NCBI GenBank assembly: GCA_964423505.1
Contig: CAYREX010000010.1
Location: 1-64,000, forward strand
Direction: 5' to 3'
DNA: 64,000 nucleotides
DNA from: CAYREX01 sp964423505
GTDB lineage: Bacteria; Fermentibacterota; Fermentibacteria; Fermentibacterales; JCC-6
Part shown: in pieces, positions 34,610 to 44,477 of the stretch
Position numbering within the stretch: position 1 is the stretch's first letter
Layout: each line of letters begins with the position of its first letter
Translations under genes and position numbers: made by a program
The notes under the pieces: generated by a model
What the model saw: only the letters and a program-made list of their open reading frames with translations
The model's database searches: none
What the model was told of the DNA's origin: nothing

Positions 34610-35620
34610 CTACTCCGTGGTGAGGACCATGAGGTTGCCCTCCCCGGTGGCCTCCATGTCCATCGGGTAGCCGGGCAGCACCAATTCCCGCTCTATCGCC
34701 GAGGTCCTGTAGTTGTAGCAGACCAGCCTGCTCTCCCCCTCTCCCAGGTAGCTCAGCACGTAGGCGCGGAAGCTGTCGGTATCTCCGGCCACCATGTGCG
34801 GGCTCCCCTGGATAGGCACGGCACCGGACCATATCCTGAAGCCGGGCTCCATAGAGTCCGGCATGAGCCGCGTGATGGTCACCACCTCGTCATCGTCCCC
34901 CGGGCCCATCACGCCGCACATCACCGAGTCGGAGCCTGTGCGGGCGAGCGCCAGCAGCGGCACGTCCTCCTCGACCGGACGCCTGCCGATTATGCCGGCG
35001 CCTCCGGAGGAGAGCATTAGGGCCCCCTCGTCGGTGCCGACCAGCATGGTGTCCGGCGTGTGGTGGTGCTCCATGCAGAGTGGCGAGGCGTAGAGCGATA
35101 CCGACCGTCTCACGCTGTGCTGCGACTGGGAGACCTCCAGGATCCTCTCCCCGGCCGCGTCCGCCACGAACAGGTAGGGCTCGCTCCTGTCCGGCAGCAG
35201 AAGGACGGGGGCGTCGCAGACGGTGAACTCGTCGAGCACCGAGCCGTCGACGACATCCAGCTGCAGGAGCGAGCTGAGCCCGCCTATCATGTAGACGTAG
35301 CTGCCGCCGTAGCTCCTTACCATCTCGAAGTAGCCGGAGGTGAAGGGCGGGCCGACGGACCAGGAGCGCAGCTCGATCAGGGTGCCGCTCTCCATCTCGA
35401 TGACGCGTCCCTCGGTGGTCGCCACCCAGACCCTGTCGGCAAGGGGGAGGACGCACCTCGCGCTGGCGATGGGGCCGGACGACGCGGCCACGGTCAGCTC
35501 CGGCGTGGTGACGAGGTGCAGGCCGGCGTCAAAGGCCGCCCCGTACTCGGTGAGGTCCGTGCAGCCTGCGGCCAGGATGAGAAGGAGCCCGGTTGCGGCC
35601 GACTTCCACGCCCTCACCAT
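34610..35620 (-). CDS. Propeller-type lipoprotein B, coupled to the TonB receptor
   Basis: The 336-residue lipoprotein has lipobox LAAGC (Cys20) and the same blade pattern as lipoprotein A (DRVWVATTEGRVIEMESGTL, SYVYMIGGLSSLLQLDVVDGS, EPYLFVADAAGERILEVSQ). Its ATG overlaps the end of the TonB-receptor gene by 7 bp; the GTG one codon later overlaps it as GTGA. Coupling suggests a surface or periplasmic partner of the receptor, by analogy with receptor/lipoprotein pairs such as SusC/SusD, although it is not SusD-like. The ligand is unknown. Confidence 0.7.
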   Translation of the reverse strand: MVRAWKSAATGLLLILAAGCTDLTEYGAAFDAGLHLVTTPELTVAASSGPIASARCVLPLADRVWVATTEGRVIEMESGTLIELRSWSVGPPFTSGYFEMVRSYGGSYVYMIGGLSSLLQLDVVDGSVLDEFTVCDAPVLLLPDRSEPYLFVADAAGERILEVSQSQHSVRRSVSLYASPLCMEHHHTPDTMLVGTDEGALMLSSGGAGIIGRRPVEEDVPLLALARTGSDSVMCGVMGPGDDDEVVTITRLMPDSMEPGFRIWSGAVPIQGSPHMVAGDTDSFRAYVLSYLGEGESRLVCYNYRTSAIERELVLPGYPMDMEATGEGNLMVLTTE

Positions 35621-38262
35621 CTCACCCCGAGGGTGAGGAGGAAGTGCCGGGCGGGGGACCATGCCGAGGGATTGCCCATCTGGCCGGTCGGGTCGCCGGT
35701 GGCGTGGAAGAGAGCGGAGTCGTAGATCTCCACCACGTTCCGCCTGCCGAAGAGGTTGTATACTCCGAGCATCAGCTCCAGCTCCACCGGCCCGACCGGC
35801 TGTCTCCTCGTCAGAGTCAGGTCGGTCTGCATGTTCGCCGGGTAGCGCTCGGTGTTGGTCTCCACCAGCTCGCCGCTCTGAGGGGGCAGGGTGTACGGCA
35901 CGCCGCTGCCGTAGTCCCATGAGAGCCCCAGCGTCGTCCGCTCCAGGGGCCTGAGCCCCGCCAACGAGGGCCCTTCTCCGGCGAGCAGCGAGAGGCGCAG
36001 GTCGGCTCCCAGCGTATGGGTCTGGTCCCAGTCCAGGTAGTTCTCCTCGCTGGAGAAGTAGACGACGCCCTGCTGCCCGTAGTTGTACCTCTCCAGCATG
36101 GAGGAGTACCGGCCCTTGGCGACGGAGAGGCTGTAGGAGAGGCTGCCGGAGATGTTGGAGCCGGCTCGCCTCGTCAGGTCCAGCTCGATGCCCCTGGCCA
36201 TCCCGTGGCTGTCGTCGTTGGTGAAGACGTAGTAGGTGCCCTCGTAGTGCTCCTCGGTGCTGACGAGCCCGGTGATGTCCTTGTAGTAGGCCGAGAGGGA
36301 GAACTCCGTGAGGCGGTCTATGTAATGCCTCACGCCGACCTCCACAAGCTGGGTGCTCTCCGGGCCGAGGTCCGGATTCCCGAGGACCACCCTCTCCTCG
36401 GCGAAGTTGAACGAGGTCTGGAGGAAGAGAGAGTAGAGCGGAGGCATCTGGAAGTAGTGCCCGAACGTGGCGAAGAACACGGAGCGCTCGCTGAACGGGA
36501 CGGAGAAGCCGAGTCGGGGGCTTACCTGCCACTTGGGCTCCACCTCGGTCTCGGCCCCCTCCTCCCCGCTGAAGAAGGTCGTGTTGGCGTCGAACACGTC
36601 CGCCCTGACGCCGGCGGTGGCTATGACGCCGCCGGGGAAGCGGTAGCTTCCCTGGGCGTAGCCCGCGACGGCGTGAGGCCATGCCTCCCACTGCGAGAGG
36701 TAGACCTGTCCCCGCGACAGCGCGTAGACGTTCAGCCTGTAGAGGTCGTAGTAGGTGAAGGCGCCGCCGAGCTTGTAGCGGAGCCTGGTCCCCGGGCTCG
36801 CGTCGAGGTCGAGCATGGCGGTACCCACCGTGGCCTTGGAGTCGAGCCAGACGTTCGGGTGGACGCCGGTGTGGTAGAAGCCTTCGTCGTCTGACAGCCT
36901 GTCCTCGGGGGCGTACTGGGTGAGCCAGAAGACGGGGTTCACGTCCTCGCCTATCCAGCCGCCCTCCGGGTCCCTCACCCTGTGCCACTCCTGGAAGCGG
37001 AGGCCGCCCAGGGTCAGCTTCAGGGTGGTCTCGCTGCCGAGGAGCTGCGTCACGTTCGCGATGAGGCCGGTTGTCTCCCCGAACCGGACCGGCAGGGCCA
37101 GGTCCTGGCTCCTGCCCAGGACCGGCCCTACCTCGAGGTAGGCGGGCCGGTGATACCTGGACCATGCCCACTCGTTCCATCCCGACTCCCTGTGGGAGCC
37201 GAGCGCTCCCAGGGAGAGGGAGGTCCTGGGTACCGGCCGCCAGGTCACCTTGCCCATACCGGATACATCGCCGCGCCAGCCGTTCTCCCAGTGGCCCCGG
37301 GTGTCCGTCGTGTCCCTGCCGCTGATGCCGATGCGGCCGGCGGCGCTTACCCTGACCGTACCGGGCAGCTCGAGGCCGAGAGCCGGCAGAATGTACCGGG
37401 TCAGCGGCTCCGGACCGCTGACCGACCCCTCCACGGAGGTCAGGCCGTCCCTGCAGGAGACCTCGTCCGACTCCTCCATGTAGGCCATCTCTCCCCTGTC
37501 GGTGCCGCTGACGGTCATGGAGCCGTGGCGGAGCAGAAGAGAGCCCTCCAGCTCCTCGCCCCCCTCCTCGCCCACCAGGTTCACTACGCCGGACATGGCG
37601 TTCCCGTACTCCACGCCCAGACCCCCGGTCATCATGGATGCGCTGGAGACGGCTGCCAGCGGGAGCTCGACGTCGAAGCCGGTGTCCATCGGCGAGCGGA
37701 GGGAGACGCCGTCCAGCAGGTAGTCCACCTCGCCGGCGCGGCCACCCCTCACGTGGAGCTCGCCACCGTGGCTCACCACGCCGGGCTGGTCGGCGACCAC
37801 GTCGACGATGCCGCCGGCGGAGATGGTCCTCGGGTCGGTCAGATCGATGACGTGCACCGTCGAGGGTACGTCCTGCAGGATGTTCCTGCGGGACTCCATG
37901 ACGATTATCTCGGTGTGTCCGGAGGGGTCGACGCCCAGCGAGAGGTCCATCCGGGTCATCAGGCCGGCCTCGACCATGACCCCCTCGGCCCTGGAGGTGG
38001 CCCTGCCCACCATGCGGGCCGTCACGCTGTAGGAGCCCGGGGGGAGACCGGCTATCGAGTACTCGCCGTTCGAGTCGGTTATGGCGCCGAGGCCGGTCCC
38101 CTCCACCATCACCGAGGCTCCGATGAGCGGCTCGCCCTCTTCCGTGGTTACGACTCCGGCGATTATGCCTGTGGTGCTGCACGCCGCGGGTACCGGGAGG
38201 AGAAGGGGGAGCAGGAGCAGGGCCGGGAGGACGGAGAAACACGCGACTGGTCTGCGGGCCAT
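35614..38262 (-). CDS. TonB-dependent outer-membrane receptor
   Basis: The 882-residue protein has a signal peptide (about 5-28, ending PAACS), a carboxypeptidase-regulatory-like domain (about 32-105: IAGVVTTEEGEPLIGASVMVEGTG), a plug domain (about 120-230, with VRGGRAGEVDYLLDGV) and a long beta-barrel ending in Trp. The arrangement is that of Bacteroidetes/FCB-type receptors, which import large or chelated ligands using TonB and the proton-motive force. I start at MARRPV (38262); AGGAG is about 10 nt upstream. No TonB/ExbBD or substrate enzyme is adjacent, so the ligand is unknown. Confidence 0.9.
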   Translation of the reverse strand: MARRPVACFSVLPALLLLPLLLPVPAACSTTGIIAGVVTTEEGEPLIGASVMVEGTGLGAITDSNGEYSIAGLPPGSYSVTARMVGRATSRAEGVMVEAGLMTRMDLSLGVDPSGHTEIIVMESRRNILQDVPSTVHVIDLTDPRTISAGGIVDVVADQPGVVSHGGELHVRGGRAGEVDYLLDGVSLRSPMDTGFDVELPLAAVSSASMMTGGLGVEYGNAMSGVVNLVGEEGGEELEGSLLLRHGSMTVSGTDRGEMAYMEESDEVSCRDGLTSVEGSVSGPEPLTRYILPALGLELPGTVRVSAAGRIGISGRDTTDTRGHWENGWRGDVSGMGKVTWRPVPRTSLSLGALGSHRESGWNEWAWSRYHRPAYLEVGPVLGRSQDLALPVRFGETTGLIANVTQLLGSETTLKLTLGGLRFQEWHRVRDPEGGWIGEDVNPVFWLTQYAPEDRLSDDEGFYHTGVHPNVWLDSKATVGTAMLDLDASPGTRLRYKLGGAFTYYDLYRLNVYALSRGQVYLSQWEAWPHAVAGYAQGSYRFPGGVIATAGVRADVFDANTTFFSGEEGAETEVEPKWQVSPRLGFSVPFSERSVFFATFGHYFQMPPLYSLFLQTSFNFAEERVVLGNPDLGPESTQLVEVGVRHYIDRLTEFSLSAYYKDITGLVSTEEHYEGTYYVFTNDDSHGMARGIELDLTRRAGSNISGSLSYSLSVAKGRYSSMLERYNYGQQGVVYFSSEENYLDWDQTHTLGADLRLSLLAGEGPSLAGLRPLERTTLGLSWDYGSGVPYTLPPQSGELVETNTERYPANMQTDLTLTRRQPVGPVELELMLGVYNLFGRRNVVEIYDSALFHATGDPTGQMGNPSAWSPARHFLLTLGVRW

Positions 38263-38339
38263 GGGATGGGGCTCCTCTCCACTCCGCGATAACTTACGGT
38301 CCTTGCGTCGGGGAGGGCAAGTGCTGGCTCCCGGCCACC

Positions 38340-39953
38340 TCACTCCGGGGAGCCGTCCGCGATGATGCTGCCCCGCCCCGCCCTCTTCGCGCGGTAGAGG
38401 GCACGGTCGGCCCTCTGCAGGAGGGCCTCGAGAGAATCGCCTCCGCCCGGCGCGAGACCCGCAACGCCGCAGCTCACCGTAACCCCGACCTCCTCCGTGG
38501 CTATCCTGCCGGCCATGTCGCGCATGAGCTCGGCCGCGGTCCGCTCCGGGCAGCGCCTCAGGAGCAGGGCGAACTCGTCTCCGCCGATCCTCGCGAGCAG
38601 GTCGTCCGGCCTCACGCCCTCGGAGAGGACCGAGGCGACCCGCCGGAGGACCAGGTCCCCCTCATGATGCCCCAGGCGGTCGTTCACCTCCTTGAAGAGG
38701 TCCACGTCCATCATGGCGGCGGAGACCTCCTCGCCGGTCCCGGAAGCCGCCTCGAGGACGAGCGGGGCCCTCCCGTAGAAGTACCGCCTGTTCCGGAGGC
38801 CGGTCAGGGGGTCGGTCAGGGAGAGGGCACGGTAGTCCTCCTGCTTCCTCCTCAGCTCCTCCTCCCTCCGCCGGGACTCCTCCACCCGCTCCTCGAGCCT
38901 CTGCCTCTCGAAGGAGGAGAGGGTGGTGAAGACATCCCCGTTGATGATGGCCCTCCGGAGCTCCGAGTGCTCCCTGTGGAACCTGAGCGCCGCCTCCATG
39001 TCCCCCGTGGCCTCCATGGTCTGGGAGAGGACTTCCAGATACTTCATCAGGACCTGGTGGTCGCCGGTGTCCCGGGCGACGCCCAGCCCCTCCTCCAGCA
39101 GGGAGAGTGCCCGGTCCGGGGCTCCCAGCTTGTCCAGGTGTATCCCCGCGATGTTGAGCAGTGTCCTCGCGATGCCGACCTCGTCCCCCCTCGATCTGCA
39201 GATCGAGAGCGCCCTGTCCAGCATCTCCAGGGCCTCCTCCACCCGTTCCAGCCTGGAGAGGCTTATCCCCGCGTTTGTGCATACGATGGACACGCCCTCC
39301 GGGTTGTCCATCCTCTCGTAGACGGCGAGAGCCGTCAGCTGCAGCTCGAGGGACCGGCCCGACTCGCCGAGGCCGGAATGGGCGGATGCGGTGTTGACCA
39401 AGGCCCCGGCCAGGGCTGCGTCGTCTCCCAGCCGCTCCGCCATCTCCATGGCCCGGCCGTGGAACCTCATGGCCTCGGAGAAGTGCTCTATCCTGTTGCA
39501 GACGTTACCGATGTTGGTAAGGGAGAGGAAGACGTCCCTCTCGTCCCCGAGCCGCTCCCTTATGCGGAGCGCCTGGAAGTGACTCTTCAGGGCTTCCTCG
39601 AGCTCCCCCCTGCTGTCCTGCACGAGCCCGATGTTGTTGATGCAGGCCGCGAGGCCCTTCTCGTCCTCCAGCCCGCGGTACCTGGCGGCGGCCTCCTCAA
39701 GGTGCTCCATGGCCAGGTCGTAACGGCCCGACGCCCAGTGGATGGTGCCCACCTGCCTGACCGACCTCGCCGACTCGTTGGGCAGGCCGTGCTCCTCCGC
39801 CAGCGAGGCGGCCTCCCCGGCCACCTCCATGGCCCTGCCCAGGTCCCTGTAGAACCAGGATGCGGCCAGCTCGATGAGGGCACGGCAGAGCTCGCCCGGA
39901 TCTCCATCTCCGCGGAGCCGGTCGGCCCGGCGCTCGAGGGCCTCAGTGTCCAT
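38340..39953 (-). CDS. TPR-repeat diguanylate cyclase (GGDEF)
   Basis: The 537-residue protein has about eight TPR repeats in residues 15-340 (ASGRYDLAMEHLEEAAARYRG and similar), a coiled coil (about 350-380) and a GGDEF domain with an intact GGDEF at 457-461 preceded by SLTDPLTGLRNRRYF. It should make cyclic di-GMP from two GTP. No signal peptide is present, so sensing is probably by protein binding to the TPRs. It overlaps the upstream dikinase-like gene by 11 bp, which implies joint expression. No RxxD inhibitory site is obvious just before the active site. Confidence 0.88.
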   Translation of the reverse strand: MDTEALERRADRLRGDGDPGELCRALIELAASWFYRDLGRAMEVAGEAASLAEEHGLPNESARSVRQVGTIHWASGRYDLAMEHLEEAAARYRGLEDEKGLAACINNIGLVQDSRGELEEALKSHFQALRIRERLGDERDVFLSLTNIGNVCNRIEHFSEAMRFHGRAMEMAERLGDDAALAGALVNTASAHSGLGESGRSLELQLTALAVYERMDNPEGVSIVCTNAGISLSRLERVEEALEMLDRALSICRSRGDEVGIARTLLNIAGIHLDKLGAPDRALSLLEEGLGVARDTGDHQVLMKYLEVLSQTMEATGDMEAALRFHREHSELRRAIINGDVFTTLSSFERQRLEERVEESRRREEELRRKQEDYRALSLTDPLTGLRNRRYFYGRAPLVLEAASGTGEEVSAAMMDVDLFKEVNDRLGHHEGDLVLRRVASVLSEGVRPDDLLARIGGDEFALLLRRCPERTAAELMRDMAGRIATEEVGVTVSCGVAGLAPGGGDSLEALLQRADRALYRAKRAGRGSIIADGSPE

Positions 39954-42900
39954 CGGCGCGAGTCCCTCCCCCCGTTCCGGGGCCGGTGTCCTGCCCTCTC
40001 AGCCTGCGGCCGCCCGCGAAGACCTCCCCGGTGGTGCCGTGGATGGAGATGATCTCTCCGGGCCCCATACGATGTGCCGTCCGGCCCTCCGCGTCCAAGA
40101 TGTCCACGCGGCGCTCCACCGCGTCCACGTGCAGTCCCGCGGCGCTCATGACGGCGCTGTAGCTGCCCGACATGCCGTTGATGGCCACCGCGGCATGGGT
40201 ACTCGAGCCGCCCCTCGCCGTCAGCAGACCGCCGGCCTGCAGGATGACCGGTATCTCGTCCGGCGCAGGGTTGTCCATGACCATGAGAACACCGTCCACG
40301 TCCTCCTCCTCCAGGGCGGCGGAGGAGGAGAGGCGCCTCAGGTCCTCCTCCTCGAACGCGACGAGCCCGCGGAAGCAGCCGCCGCGTATGCCTATGCCCC
40401 GGGTCGCCGGGGGGCCAGGGTCGTCGAAAGCGGTGACCGCCCTGTCGTGGGCGGCCTCGGCCGACCTGCTCTGCAGTACGCTCAGCACCCCCCTGTCGAC
40501 TGTGAACTCTATCTCCTGGTCGGTTCCCTGGAACCTCCTGAGCTTCGCCACTATGTGGCGCAGCCTCCTGTTCAGCATCGGCATGAGCGTCGTGAGCTCG
40601 ACCATGGTCCTGAAGGAGGAGGAACCGGTCATGCCGCCGACCAGGTCGTCGCCGGCGGCGGAGAACTTTATCTCCCCGGTGAACTTCCTTATCCCCATGT
40701 CGTCGGTCCTGGTGTGCGGGATGACCCCGGTAAGCGAAGCCCGGTACTCGTCCATGCCCTCGCCCACCGGCTCGTTGCTGCGGTTGCCGGAGGCCATCTG
40801 CTGCACGACCACGGCGGTGTGCCAGCTGTCGCATACCCCCTTTATCTCCCTGTAACGCCTTGGAGTATCCCTCTCCCAGGAGCGGTAGACCGCCTCGACC
40901 GCGGCAACCACCTGCTCCCGCGGGTCGTCCAGGAGCCGGTCCAGCTCGTCGCCGTGACCGAGCTCCCCTATTATCCGCTTCGAGTTCTCGGCCACCTCCC
41001 GCATGCCCTCCCAGGGCAGGTCGGACTTGTAGGCCACTCCGTACCTCCGCTTTGCCCCGTCCACCAGTCCGTAGTCCTCGATGTCCACGTCCCAGAGAGT
41101 CTTCGCGAACGAGGCCAGGAAGCGCCTGTAGGAGTCGTAGGAGTGCCAGGGGTCCTCCTCCGCCAGGCTCGAGGCCACGCCGTCGTTCATGCCCACGAAG
41201 ACCGATGTGGGAAGGATCCCCGGCATGGACAGGACCGACCCACCCCTCACCGCCACGAGCAGCGGTGAGCCGCCTCCGCGGGAGCGGACCGCATGCCGCT
41301 CGACGTCGGAGCGGAGGATATCCAGGTGTGAGAGCACCGTCTCCCCGAGCCACCCGGGGGCCCTCTCGCTGCGGCGGGACCGTCCCACTGTTGCTGGAAG
41401 CAGGAAGCCGTCCCGGGTGGGGATGCCCAGGTAGCTGATGTAGAGCAGACCGGTCCCCTTGCCGCCGTACAGCTCCCTGATGGAGCGGCCGCCGCATCCC
41501 TCCTCCACGAGTCGGACCACGTCTTCCAGGTGGGAGAGGTGGACTACCTCCGGCTCGCCGGTCTCCTCGGGGGGGGGCTCCGCTCGGAGGCAGCCGCCGG
41601 CTCGAAGGGCCGAGAGGGCCATGTCGCAGAAGCGGACCATGCTGTTCAGGTCGTGCATGTACCTCTTCATGTTGCCGAGGATGGACCGGAGCTGGTCGGC
41701 GTCGATTCCGATCCGCTCCCTCATCCGCTCGTAGGGTGCGGTAACCCTCTGCACCAGCTTGTGGTAGCTCCTCCTGACCTGCTCCAGCAGGTTCACCAGC
41801 TCCGCGTCGGTCCTGCCCGGGCTCACCAGCATCACCGACAGGTCGGTCAGCTCCCGCGAGAACTTGCCGTCCAGGGCCAGGTTCCGGACAGCCAGGCGGA
41901 TTACCTCCAGCCAGCGGCCCATGTCCGCATCCGGGCTCTCCGGCCCCTCCCTCACGTGCGAGAGGGCGAGGTAGCCCATCTCCTCCAGCAGGCAGTCCAG
42001 CTGGTAGGCGTAAATTCGCAGGCCGTCCAGGCCGCCCCCGTCCATGGATTCCCAGAGCGAGAGCCTGAGGTCGCTGATCTCCCTGTAGGTCTCCAGCCTC
42101 TCCCCTCCGGCATACATGCGCATTATCCGCTCGAGGCTGCGCAGGAGTCGGCCGGCCCGGCGCTCCAGGAGCTCCCGGGCGAATCGCTCCACGGCCTCCT
42201 CCAGGTCGCTCGAGACCGCCTGCGGGTCGAATCCCTCATCCCCCGGCCTCGAGGCCTCGAGCCGCTCCAGCTCCCGGGAGAGCCTCCGCGCCGCGTCCAT
42301 CTCCGCGCCTGCATCCGCCTTTGTCCTCAGGATGCCCAGGTGATGGGACCATGCCCACCTGTTGCCCGCACGGGCGGCGGCACGGGCGAGCCGCAGCTCC
42401 TCGTGCAGGTCCCTCCCGTAATCGCAGAGCAGCAGCGACCTCTCGAAGCCGGTCCTCCAGTCACGTATCCTCTCGACCACCTGCGTATCCCCGAGAAGCT
42501 CCTCCAGGTCGCCCACCACCCGCCGGACGAGCCCGATGGTCTCCGGGTCGCCCGCGGCAGCCAGGTCGGCGCTGGAAGGCTGCCCCAGACCGGCCTCGGC
42601 GAGGAGGTCGGCGTCGCCCCCCTCCAGGAACCGCAGATAGGCGTCGGCCATCCGAAGCGTCCTCCGCCCCAGGGCATGATGGGTGCTCCGCCGCAGCTCG
42701 TTGACCGCGCCGCTCCCTGCGACGTGCACCTCAGCCAGCGCTATGGTGTCGTTCCAGAGCCGGTCTATCAGGTTCGGCCTGAGCACCACGTTGGAGACGT
42801 TGCGGACCAGCAGCCGGGCAAGGTGCGGAACCCGCCTGGCCATGGGGCTCTCCAGGAAGCGGACCAGCTCCCTCTCCAGGTCCCTGGTCTCCGGCTGGAG

Positions 42901-43521
42901 GTTCTTCGCGCCGACGAGGGCCTCGAAGGAGGGGCTGCAGAGCCTGGCGATGACCGACCTGAGATAGTAGACCGCCTCGTTCCTGTTGGTTGTCCCGTTG
43001 ACTCTGGCCAGCAGGGAGGTCATGTCGGAGAGCCTGCCCACCCGGACCGGCTCGGCCTGCCCCGGTCCGAAACCGAAGATGTGCGGCTCCAGGTCGACCG
43101 GCTCGCCGGAGACGCAGGCGACGTCGTACACCACGCCATCGGTGAGCACGAGGCCGTCCGGCACCCTCCTGCCGCGGAGCCGGCGGCCTCTTCGGGAGAC
43201 CATGTGGACGAGGAGCGTGTCGCCGGCCAGGTAGGGCACCAGGAGAACGTCTCCGGCCAGGTGGACCCTGTTGTTGACTATGCCGAAATGTCCGTAAGTC
43301 CCCTTGATGCTCTGCTTGAGCTCCAGGTAGCACCTGACCGCCCCGGCCAGGTCCCGGTCCCCGCCGTCTCCGGTCAGGACCTCCCTCAGCCGGTCGTGGA
43401 GGGCGTCGAGCTCCCTCCTCCGCAGGGGGTCGCGAAGACCGGGGGGGAGACGGAGGCTGGTGCGGGACCGAGGCGAGGGGTCCGGCCTCGCCGGTTCGAC
43501 TTCTTCTGTCCGGGGCGCCAT
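39943..43521 (-). CDS. Dikinase-like protein: large N-terminal region, PPDK ATP-binding domain and phospho-His domain
   Basis: The 1192-residue protein has an uncharacterised, mostly helical N-terminal region (about 1-660). A PPDK-type ATP-grasp region follows (YGGKGTGLLYISYLGIP near 684-700, VAVRGGSVLSMPGILPTS near 755-773, GLMND-like GMND). It ends with a swivelling phospho-His domain, GGSSTHAAVAINGM with His1109. The PEP/pyruvate TIM barrel of PPDK and PEP synthase is missing. It could phosphorylate another acceptor, as rifampin phosphotransferase and glucan dikinases do with a phospho-His relay. It precedes and overlaps a diguanylate cyclase gene and follows the Pit/DUF47 operon by 16 bp. 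Confidence 0.75.
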   Translation of the reverse strand: MAPRTEEVEPARPDPSPRSRTSLRLPPGLRDPLRRRELDALHDRLREVLTGDGGDRDLAGAVRCYLELKQSIKGTYGHFGIVNNRVHLAGDVLLVPYLAGDTLLVHMVSRRGRRLRGRRVPDGLVLTDGVVYDVACVSGEPVDLEPHIFGFGPGQAEPVRVGRLSDMTSLLARVNGTTNRNEAVYYLRSVIARLCSPSFEALVGAKNLQPETRDLERELVRFLESPMARRVPHLARLLVRNVSNVVLRPNLIDRLWNDTIALAEVHVAGSGAVNELRRSTHHALGRRTLRMADAYLRFLEGGDADLLAEAGLGQPSSADLAAAGDPETIGLVRRVVGDLEELLGDTQVVERIRDWRTGFERSLLLCDYGRDLHEELRLARAAARAGNRWAWSHHLGILRTKADAGAEMDAARRLSRELERLEASRPGDEGFDPQAVSSDLEEAVERFARELLERRAGRLLRSLERIMRMYAGGERLETYREISDLRLSLWESMDGGGLDGLRIYAYQLDCLLEEMGYLALSHVREGPESPDADMGRWLEVIRLAVRNLALDGKFSRELTDLSVMLVSPGRTDAELVNLLEQVRRSYHKLVQRVTAPYERMRERIGIDADQLRSILGNMKRYMHDLNSMVRFCDMALSALRAGGCLRAEPPPEETGEPEVVHLSHLEDVVRLVEEGCGGRSIRELYGGKGTGLLYISYLGIPTRDGFLLPATVGRSRRSERAPGWLGETVLSHLDILRSDVERHAVRSRGGGSPLLVAVRGGSVLSMPGILPTSVFVGMNDGVASSLAEEDPWHSYDSYRRFLASFAKTLWDVDIEDYGLVDGAKRRYGVAYKSDLPWEGMREVAENSKRIIGELGHGDELDRLLDDPREQVVAAVEAVYRSWERDTPRRYREIKGVCDSWHTAVVVQQMASGNRSNEPVGEGMDEYRASLTGVIPHTRTDDMGIRKFTGEIKFSAAGDDLVGGMTGSSSFRTMVELTTLMPMLNRRLRHIVAKLRRFQGTDQEIEFTVDRGVLSVLQSRSAEAAHDRAVTAFDDPGPPATRGIGIRGGCFRGLVAFEEEDLRRLSSSAALEEEDVDGVLMVMDNPAPDEIPVILQAGGLLTARGGSSTHAAVAINGMSGSYSAVMSAAGLHVDAVERRVDILDAEGRTAHRMGPGEIISIHGTTGEVFAGGRRLRGQDTGPGTGGGTRADGH

Positions 43522-43537
43522 GGAGCTCCCTCCGGGG

Positions 43538-44476
43538 TCAGATCAGGCCGACCAGCCCGAGCGCCTTCCATAAGAGGAAGGCCACCCCCATGGCAATGAC
43601 CGGCGTGCCGGTCCACCCGAAGGCTATCCGGCCCAGGACGCTCCTGTCTATGGTCCGGACGCCCTTGAGTATGCCGATACCGAGTACAGCCCCTACTATC
43701 GCCTGGCTGGTGGAGACGGGGACGCCGACCATGGCGTAGACGTGCACGGTCACAGCCTCGCCCAGTATGGCGACGAAGGCGGTGTAGGCGTCGAGCTTCA
43801 CCAGCCTCCTCCCGACGGTCATCATCACCTTCCTGCTGTAGGTGAACACCCCGAGGGCGATGGCGGTCGAGCCGACGATGCTGGCCGTCATCGGGTCCAG
43901 CATGCCGGGGCCGGTGAAGGGACCGGTCACGTTCGCCACGTTGTTGGCGCCCAGGGCGTAGGAGGCGTACGAGCCGGCCACGACCAGGGCGAGCCTCATG
44001 TACCTGTCGTAGGCGAAGAGAGAGAGGTGGAGGAGGTTCATCAGCTTCCCGATGACGAAGTAGAGGACCATCGTGACCAGGGCCGCCCCTATCGGGGTGC
44101 CGATCCAGCAGGCGACCACCTTGGCCAGGGAGCCCAGGTCCAGGTCGTTCGTGATGATGCCGGAGAAGACCAGCGCCCCGACCACCGCCTGGGAGGTTGA
44201 GACCGGCAGTCGCAGGTAGCTCATGAGGGTGACCGTGATGCCGGCCGCGGTGGCTACCACGAAGGCCATGTCCAGGGAGATGGGGCTCAGCTCCCGGTAG
44301 GTCTCCATCCCCTCCCTGCCGGCCACGACTGCCCCCAGGACCACGAAGACGGAGCAGAGCACGGCTGCCGTCCTGAAGCGGACCATGCGGGAGGCGACGG
44401 CGGTGCCGAAGACGTTCGCGGCGTCGTTCGTTCCCAGGGACCAGCCCAGGAACAGCCCCGCTACGAGCTGCCACAT
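43538..44476 (-). CDS. PiT family inorganic phosphate transporter
   Basis: The 312-residue permease has two inverted halves with the PiT signatures GTNDAANVFGTAV (about 15-27) and GANNVANVTGPF (about 173-184), each followed later by PVSTSQA. It imports phosphate, usually as a metal-phosphate complex with protons or sodium. The start lies 1 bp after the DUF47 stop. A DUF47-Pit pair is a classic low-affinity phosphate module. The upstream repeat at 45171-45188 suggests phosphate control. The dikinase-like gene follows only 16 bp downstream. Confidence 0.92.
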   Translation of the reverse strand: MWQLVAGLFLGWSLGTNDAANVFGTAVASRMVRFRTAAVLCSVFVVLGAVVAGREGMETYRELSPISLDMAFVVATAAGITVTLMSYLRLPVSTSQAVVGALVFSGIITNDLDLGSLAKVVACWIGTPIGAALVTMVLYFVIGKLMNLLHLSLFAYDRYMRLALVVAGSYASYALGANNVANVTGPFTGPGMLDPMTASIVGSTAIALGVFTYSRKVMMTVGRRLVKLDAYTAFVAILGEAVTVHVYAMVGVPVSTSQAIVGAVLGIGILKGVRTIDRSVLGRIAFGWTGTPVIAMGVAFLLWKALGLVGLI

Positions 44477-44477
44477 G

